Positions 59,871 through 64,000 of a stretch of 64,000 nucleotides of DNA are shown piece after piece. Below the pieces are notes generated by a model. It saw only the letters and a list, made by a program, of their open reading frames with translations. It was not told the origin of the DNA and made no database searches. This DNA comes from Pseudomonas inefficax (GTDB lineage: Bacteria > Pseudomonadota > Gammaproteobacteria > Pseudomonadales > Pseudomonadaceae), in contig NZ_OPYN01000200.1 of the NCBI RefSeq assembly GCF_900277125.1, positions 62,001-126,000 on the forward strand. Reading direction: 5' to 3'. Within the stretch, counting starts at the first letter, position 1; every line of letters starts with the position of its first letter. Position numbers and translations under genes: made by a program.

Positions 59871-60605
59871 TCAGCTCCTGCTGTTGTCATCACCCGGTTC
59901 GCCTGCGGCATGCTCACCGCGGTCATCACCAGGTTCGCCACCCAGATGGTCGCCACGATCATCACCAGGCTCACCACCAACGTGATTGCCGTGGTCATCG
60001 CCAGGCTCACCGCCAACATGATTGCCATGATCGTCCCCGGGCTCACCGCCAACGTGATTGCCATGATCGTCACCGGGCTCGCCGCCAACGTGATTACCGT
60101 GATCGTCCCCAGGCTCACCGCCAACGTGATTGCCATGATCGTCACCTGCTTCAGCGTGGTTGCCGCTGCGCCCAGAGTTCGAGGAACCGTCATGGCCGCG
60201 CCCACTGTTGCCGGCATGGCCATCTCCATCCCCGCCAGCGCCGTGGCCGCCGCCTTCACCGCCATGGCCACCGCCACCACCGTGACCACCGTGACCACCG
60301 CCGCTACCGCCATGGCCACCACCGCCGCCACCGTGACCACCGCCGCCACCGCCATGGCCACCACCGCCGCCACCGTGACCGCCGCCTCCACCGCCGCCAC
60401 CGTGACCGCCGCCGCCATGGCCACCGCCACCACCACCGTGACCACCGCCACCGCCTCCTCCGTGACCGCCGCCTCCACCGCCATCCTTGGCGTAGGCGCT
60501 GGAGCCACTGGAAATCGAGTCAGGGATCAGAACGATGGAAGTCGACAGCACGCCAGCAACGGCTACAGCCAATAGAGCCTTTTTGAACAGCACATGGATT
60601 TGCAT
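59871..60605 (-). CDS. exported Gly/His-rich repeat protein
   Basis: 244 residues. The ATG at 60605 has GGAGA 7 nt upstream and begins a signal peptide (MQIHVLFKKALLAVAVAGVL, then SSAYAKD). The mature part has about 13 polyglycine runs ended by His, then seven 12-residue units GDDHGNHVGGEP and a partial unit. It is probably an unstructured, metal-binding or surface protein. The DNA is strongly G/C biased and the opposite strand ORF is a shadow. It has an own palindrome upstream (60684-60700). Confidence 0.8.
   Translation of the reverse strand: MQIHVLFKKALLAVAVAGVLSTSIVLIPDSISSGSSAYAKDGGGGGGHGGGGGGGHGGGGGGHGGGGHGGGGGGGGHGGGGGGHGGGGGGHGGGGGGHGGSGGGHGGHGGGGGHGGEGGGHGAGGDGDGHAGNSGRGHDGSSNSGRSGNHAEAGDDHGNHVGGEPGDDHGNHVGGEPGDDHGNHVGGEPGDDHGNHVGGEPGDDHGNHVGGEPGDDRGDHLGGEPGDDRGEHAAGEPGDDNSRS
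59901..60152. repeat. seven 36-bp tandem repeats, in-frame
   Basis: Seven units of exactly 36 bp encode GDDHGNHVGGEP and variants (GDDRGDHLGGEP, GDDRGEHAAGEP at the 3' end). The central units are nearly identical, which points to recent expansion by slippage or recombination. Copy number is expected to vary among strains. Confidence 0.9.
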
Positions 60606-60683
60606 ATTTCGTCTCCAGGTTGTCGCCATGAGAAACGCCAGATCAAGCCGGGAATCCTGAGTTCGGTTGTTGCCTTTCGATGC

Positions 60684-60700
60684 GTGGGAATTTTTCCCAC
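60684..60700. promoter_or_regulatory. GTGGGA palindrome upstream of the Gly/His-rich gene
   Basis: GTGGGAA-TTT-TTCCCAC, perfect 7-bp arms, 79 nt before the start of the minus-strand gene and 106 nt before the plus-strand GNAT gene. Similar to the motif at 59710-59726. Confidence 0.55.
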
Positions 60701-60805
60701 GGAAAAGTAATAGACCGGCAAACGCTGAGGTTCAAGCAGCGCACGGACAAGCCGACCAGTGGTTGGCCTGCTATGTTTGCCTTATCGTCATGGAGGAACA
60801 CCGGC

Positions 60806-61258
60806 ATGCATTCGGTACTGACGCTGCAAACCCCGCGCTTGGGTGACTACGGCGAACTGACACAGGTGTGGGAGGACTCGGTACGAGCCACCCACGACTT
60901 CCTGCCGGATTGCTACATCGTCCTGCTGCGCGACCAGGTACTGCGTCGCTACCTCGACGCAGTGATGCTGATCTGCTGCAAGGACCGCCAGCGCATCTGT
61001 GGTTTCGCCGGGGTCGCCAACGGGCGCGTGGACATGCTGTTCGTCGCACCGCACTACCGTGGCAAAGGGGTTGGCAAGCGTCTGCTGCGCTATGCAATAG
61101 ACGAACTGAATGCCGAGCGGCTGGATGTCAATGAACAGAACCCGCAAGCCTTGGGCTTCTACCTGCATGAGGGCTTCGAGGTGATCGGTCGTTCGGAGAC
61201 CGACGGCCTGGGGCAGCCCTACCCATTGCTGCACATGCGCCTGCGCAAAACGGCGTAA
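60806..61258 (+). CDS. GNAT family N-acetyltransferase
   Basis: 150 residues. Acetyl-CoA loop VDMLFVAPHYRGKGVGKRLL (R-G-K-G-V-G) and the ENPQALGFYLHEGFEVIGRS-like end (NEQNPQALGFYLHEGFEVIG) mark the family; the EVIGRSETDGLGQPYPLLHM tail resembles the group related to YjaB. GGAGG lies 10 nt before the ATG. The substrate is unknown. Confidence 0.85.
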   Translation: MHSVLTLQTPRLGDYGELTQVWEDSVRATHDFLPDCYIVLLRDQVLRRYLDAVMLICCKDRQRICGFAGVANGRVDMLFVAPHYRGKGVGKRLLRYAIDELNAERLDVNEQNPQALGFYLHEGFEVIGRSETDGLGQPYPLLHMRLRKTA

Positions 61259-61335
61259 ATGACACAGATTCCCAGCCCCTCGGCCGCGCGGGCAGGTACA
61301 ATGCAGGTCTTTCCCTGCCTTTGCGAATTGCCGTC

Positions 61336-62046
61336 ATGTCCGAACCCGTCCGCCTGTCCAAACGCCTTATCGAGCAGCTTGGCTGCTCCCGCCGCGAGGC
61401 CGAGCAGTATATTGAAGGCGGCTGGGTCACGGTCGATGGCGTGGTGGTCGAGCAACCGCAGTTCAAGGTCGAGCAGCAACGCGTCGAACTGCTGCCGGGT
61501 GCCCGTGCCGAAACGCTGGAACCGGTAACCCTGCTGCTGAACCAACCGGCCAGCGTGGACAGCGAAGCCGCCCGCGCCAGCATGAACATGAGCACCCTCA
61601 GCGAAGCCCACCGCGAAGGTGTGCGCGCCTTGCACGGGCATTTTGCCCGGCAGGCCTGCGTGGCGCCGCTGGAACGCGGTGCCAGCGGCCTGCAGGTATT
61701 CACCCAGGATTGGCGGGTAACCCGCAAGATCGACGCGGACCTGCGCCGCCTCGAACAGGAATTCATCGTAGAAGTGCGCGGCGAAACCACGCCCCAGGCG
61801 CTGGAACGCCTGGCGCGCGGTGCCACCCGCAATGACCGCGAGCTGCCTAGAGCCAAGGCCAGCTGGCAGAACGAGACCCACCTTCGCATGGCCCTGAAAA
61901 ACCCGCAGCCAGGGCAGATTGCCGAGCTGTGCGCCTACCTGCGCCTGGAGCTGGTCGGCATGCGCCGTATCCGCCTGGGTGGCGTGTCGATGGGCAAGTT
62001 GCCCCTGGGCCAGTGGCGCTACCTGGCCACTACCGAACGTTTCTAA
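61336..62046 (+). CDS. RsuA/RluB-family pseudouridine synthase-like protein
   Basis: 236 residues. An S4 domain (VRLSKRLIEQLGCSRREAEQ, YIEGGWVTVDGVVVEQPQ) precedes a pseudouridine synthase-type core (LEQEFIVEVRGETTPQALER, LVGMRRIRLGGVSMGKLPLG, QWRYL). The RLDxDTxGL motif, which holds the catalytic Asp, reads APLERGASGLQVFTQD here, so Asp is replaced by Glu and Arg by Pro. It may be an altered or inactive member that still binds RNA. Start at 61336 (MSEPVRLSK) fits the family; ribosome site weak. Confidence 0.82.
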   Translation: MSEPVRLSKRLIEQLGCSRREAEQYIEGGWVTVDGVVVEQPQFKVEQQRVELLPGARAETLEPVTLLLNQPASVDSEAARASMNMSTLSEAHREGVRALHGHFARQACVAPLERGASGLQVFTQDWRVTRKIDADLRRLEQEFIVEVRGETTPQALERLARGATRNDRELPRAKASWQNETHLRMALKNPQPGQIAELCAYLRLELVGMRRIRLGGVSMGKLPLGQWRYLATTERF

Positions 62047-62095
62047 GCAATACGCCGCGCCCACAGGCGCGGCACCTGAACAGGATTCTGCAACA

Positions 62096-62557
62096 ATGAA
62101 CCACAACGACGTCCTGCGCAGCCTGCGCTACATGCTCAAGGTGAATGACGCCAAGATGGCCGAAATCATCGGGCTATCTGGCCTCGACGTGCATCCCCTG
62201 GTACTGGCCACCTACCTGAAAAAGGAAGACGAGGAAGGCTTCGTGCGCTGCCCGGAACGGGTCATCGCGCACTTTCTCGACGGCCTGGTGATCCACCGTC
62301 GCGGCAAGGATGACAGCCGCCCGCCGCAGCCGATCGAGCTGCCAGTGACCAACAACCTCATCCTCAAGAAGCTGCGGGTGGCTTTCGAGCTCAAGGAAGA
62401 CGACCTGCATGCGATCCTCAAGTCGGTCAACTTCCCGGTCAGCAAGCCCGAGCTCAGCGCACTGTTCCGCAAGGCCGGCCATGACAATTACCGCCCCTGC
62501 GGCGACCAGTTGCTGCGCAATTTCCTCAAGGGCCTGACCCTGCGCGTGCGCGGCTGA
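62096..62557 (+). CDS. DUF1456 (YehS-like) protein
   Basis: 153 residues formed by two similar halves (NDVLRSLRYMLKVNDAKMAE; NNLILKKLRVAFELKEDDLH), each with the FCG/FVRC-type turn and FLDGL or FLKGL end. The pattern is diagnostic for DUF1456. Possibly a helical DNA- or RNA-binding protein. It begins 49 nt after the pseudouridine synthase-like stop and overlaps no gene. Function unknown. Confidence 0.87.
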   Translation: MNHNDVLRSLRYMLKVNDAKMAEIIGLSGLDVHPLVLATYLKKEDEEGFVRCPERVIAHFLDGLVIHRRGKDDSRPPQPIELPVTNNLILKKLRVAFELKEDDLHAILKSVNFPVSKPELSALFRKAGHDNYRPCGDQLLRNFLKGLTLRVRG

Positions 62558-62563
62558 TTGGCG

Positions 62564-63256
62564 ATGCAGCACACGGTTACCCCGGTCGGCATCATCCGCT
62601 CCTGTTTCAAGGAAAAGTTCGCCATCCCGCGCCAGCCGCAACTGGCGCCCGCCGCACGCGGAGTGCTCGAGCTGCTGCCGCCGTTCGACCAGGGCGATGC
62701 GGTCGAGGGGCTGGAACAGGTCAGCCATGTCTGGCTGCTGTTCCTGTTCCACCAGGCATTGGAAGACAAACCCCGCCTGAAGGTGCGGCCACCGCGGCTG
62801 GGCGGGAACAGGAGCATGGGTGTGTTCGCCACCCGCGCCACTCACCGGCCCAATGGCATCGGCCAGTCGGTGGTACGCCTGGAAGGCGTGGAACCCGGGC
62901 GGCTGCTGCTGTCTGGTATCGACCTGCTGGACGGCACGCCGGTGCTGGACATCAAGCCGTATGTGCCGTACGCCGATAGCATCGCTGGCGCCAGCAACCA
63001 GATGGCCAGCCAGGCGCCTGCCGCGATCGCCGTGCAGTGGTGCGACAATGCCCTGCTCCAGGCCCGCGAACATGCACTGCGCCTGGGTGAACCGTTGGTG
63101 GAGCTGATCGAGCAATGCCTGGCGCAGGACCCACGGCCGGCCTACCAGGTGCCGCCGGCGGAGCGGGTGTATGGGGTGAAGTTCTGGGATGTGCAGGTGC
63201 GTTGGCACTACCCGCAACCGGACGTGATCCGGGTGCTGGAGGTGGTGCTGGCCTGA
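62564..63256 (+). CDS. trmO: tRNA (t6A37) N6-methyltransferase TrmO
   Basis: 230 residues of the UPF0066 family: VTPVGIIRSCFKEKFAIPRQ, LEQVSHVWLLFLFHQ, RPPRLGGNRSMGVFATRATH and RPNGIGQSVVRLEGV. TrmO adds a methyl group to t6A37 of tRNA-Thr using SAM. The ATG at 62564 lies 6 nt after the DUF1456 stop, so both are probably cotranscribed; the TTG at 62558 is a less likely start. Confidence 0.95.
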   Translation: MQHTVTPVGIIRSCFKEKFAIPRQPQLAPAARGVLELLPPFDQGDAVEGLEQVSHVWLLFLFHQALEDKPRLKVRPPRLGGNRSMGVFATRATHRPNGIGQSVVRLEGVEPGRLLLSGIDLLDGTPVLDIKPYVPYADSIAGASNQMASQAPAAIAVQWCDNALLQAREHALRLGEPLVELIEQCLAQDPRPAYQVPPAERVYGVKFWDVQVRWHYPQPDVIRVLEVVLA

Positions 63257-63272
63257 AGGCTGTGCGCAAACC

Positions 63273-63391
63273 TTGTGGGAGCGGCCTTGTGTCGCGAAAG
63301 GGCTGCGCAGCAGCCCCGGCAATCTTGCAGGATGGCTGATACCCTGGGGCCGCTGCGCGCCCCTTTCGCGACACAAGGCCGCTCCCACAGG
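63273..63391. repeat. REP pair, CGCGACACAAGGCCGC subfamily
   Basis: Inverted copies with GC-rich hairpins (GGGCTGCGCAGCAGCCCC and GGGGCCGCTGCGCGCCCC) between convergent trmO and dctA. Confidence 0.88.
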
Positions 63392-63414
63392 GAACCGTGC
63401 GCCGCACAGACATG

Positions 63415-63445
63415 AAAAAGGCGACCCTGAGGTCGCCTTTTCTTT
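63415..63445 (-). terminator. dctA terminator
   Basis: GGCGACC-CTGA-GGTCGCC with A/T runs on both sides; on the minus strand followed by TTTTTCATG, 17-18 nt after the dctA stop. Confidence 0.88.
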
Positions 63446-63459
63446 TCACCATCCTGCGA

Positions 63460-64000
63460 TCAGCGAGCCGGGCCTTCAGCCACGCCCAGGTCGTCGGTCG
63501 GACGGGTATCGACCAGCGGCGCACCACCGGAGGCCAGCTCCGATGCCAGCTTGTCGTTGTCCATTTCCTTCACCCACTTGGCCACGACCACGGTGGCAAC
63601 GGCGTTGCCAACCAGGTTGGTCAGGGCGCGGGCTTCGGACATGAAGCGGTCGATGCCGAGGATCAGCGCCAGGCCGGCAACCGGCAGATGGCCAACAGCC
63701 GAGAGGGTGGCGGCCAGCACGATGAAGCCCGAGCCGGTAACGCCGGCAGCACCCTTGGACGCCACCAGCAGCACCAGCAGCAAGGTGATCTGGTGCGTGA
63801 TGTCCATGGTGGTGTCGGTGGCCTGGGCGATGAATACCGCAGCCATGGTCAGGTAGATCGAGGTGCCGTCGAGGTTGAACGAGTAACCGGTCGGGATGAC
63901 CAGGCCAACCACCGACTTCTTCGCACCCAGGCGCTCCATCTTCGCCAGCATGCGTGGCAAGGCCGATTCCGAGGAGGAAGTGCCAAGTACGATCAGCAGT
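63460..64000 (-). CDS. dctA: C4-dicarboxylate/proton symporter DctA, C-terminal part
   Basis: About 180 C-terminal residues; the frame stays open to the window edge, so the N-terminus lies beyond 64000. The serine-rich LLIVLGTSSSESALPRM, NLDGTSIYLTMAAVFIAQ and LILGIDRFMSEARALTNLVG segments match the dicarboxylate/amino acid:cation symporter family. Substrates are succinate, fumarate and malate; this fits the respiratory malate oxidation by Mqo in this window. Usually controlled by a DctB/DctD-type system; the promoter is out of view. Confidence 0.95.
   Translation of the reverse strand, partial: LLIVLGTSSSESALPRMLAKMERLGAKKSVVGLVIPTGYSFNLDGTSIYLTMAAVFIAQATDTTMDITHQITLLLVLLVASKGAAGVTGSGFIVLAATLSAVGHLPVAGLALILGIDRFMSEARALTNLVGNAVATVVVAKWVKEMDNDKLASELASGGAPLVDTRPTDDLGVAEGPAR

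Noticed and set aside
59901..60152. Regular repeats resembling a CRISPR array
   Set aside because: The units are contiguous with no unique spacers and keep the reading frame; they encode protein repeats.
59910..60575. 221-codon plus-strand frame over the Gly/His-rich gene
   Set aside because: It is the complement of the repeats (Ala/Thr/Val-rich) with no ribosome site, whereas the minus-strand frame has a signal peptide and a good Shine-Dalgarno.

Overview
The window is chromosomal DNA from a Pseudomonas of the P. putida group. Evidence: GC-rich coding with wobble G/C preference, a XenA protein that matches the P. putida xenobiotic reductase as I remember it, the P. putida ybgC-tolQRAB-oprL-cpoB order, an mprF-virJ pair, and many copies of the 35-bp P. 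putida REP palindrome (core CGCGGGTAAACCCGCTCCCACAG or the variant CGCGACACAAGGCCGCTCC). Most of the window is dense core genome. No prophage, integrase, IS element or CRISPR array was seen.

Layout. 1-1.8 kb: the tail of a hydroxyproline catabolic operon (2-oxoglutarate semialdehyde dehydrogenase, D-amino-acid/hydroxy-D-proline oxidase). 1.9-8.2 kb: xenA with a divergent ArsR-type regulator, a SufR-like regulator coupled to an exported protein, mqo, a small lipoprotein and a LysE exporter. 8.2-10.0 kb: a small accessory patch with DUF6124 and DUF3077 proteins, a toxin-antitoxin pair, a duplicated 46-bp box and a hairpin-rich leader. 10.1-13.8 kb (minus): dapA-bamC-MBL hydrolase-purC and tRNA-Ser. 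14.1-26.1 kb: gcvR-bcp, PerM/TusA, bepA, nadA, ydgA, an amino acid/polyamine permease next to an McpU-type chemoreceptor, and a divergent CDF transporter. 26.3-38.9 kb (minus): tRNA-Lys, queC-queE, cpoB, pal, tolBARQ, ybgC, ruvBAC, yebC, aspS and a FmdB zinc ribbon. 39-47.7 kb: RHH protein, Dps, a membrane-anchored cold-shock protein, HIT-slyX, an OprD porin with a long leader, proS, a lipoprotein and SOS-controlled dinB. 47.9-48.5 kb: three initiator tRNA genes, each with its own promoter and terminator. 48.7-56.3 kb: mprF-virJ, kup, rimO. 56.4-60.6 kb: an uncharacterised minus-strand locus. 60.8-64 kb: GNAT, an S4/pseudouridine synthase-like protein, DUF1456, trmO and the 3' part of dctA.

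The genes serve cell-envelope integrity (Tol-Pal, BamC, BepA, MprF, OprD), translation and tRNA modification (proS, aspS, queC/queE, rimO, trmO, tRNAs), DNA repair (ruvABC, dinB) and central metabolism (mqo, dapA, purC, nadA). The best candidate for an undescribed system is the 56.4-60.6 kb locus. There a DUF6502 gene overlaps a DUF5666 gene that carries GGxGGTG and Lys-Val-Glu repeats, followed by an outer-membrane barrel gene. Just upstream lies an exported Gly/His-rich protein made of perfect tandem repeats. The operon and the Gly/His-rich gene each have a near-identical GTGGGA-N5-TCCC-type palindrome in their upstream region, which suggests common control. Functions given as DUF names are unknown.
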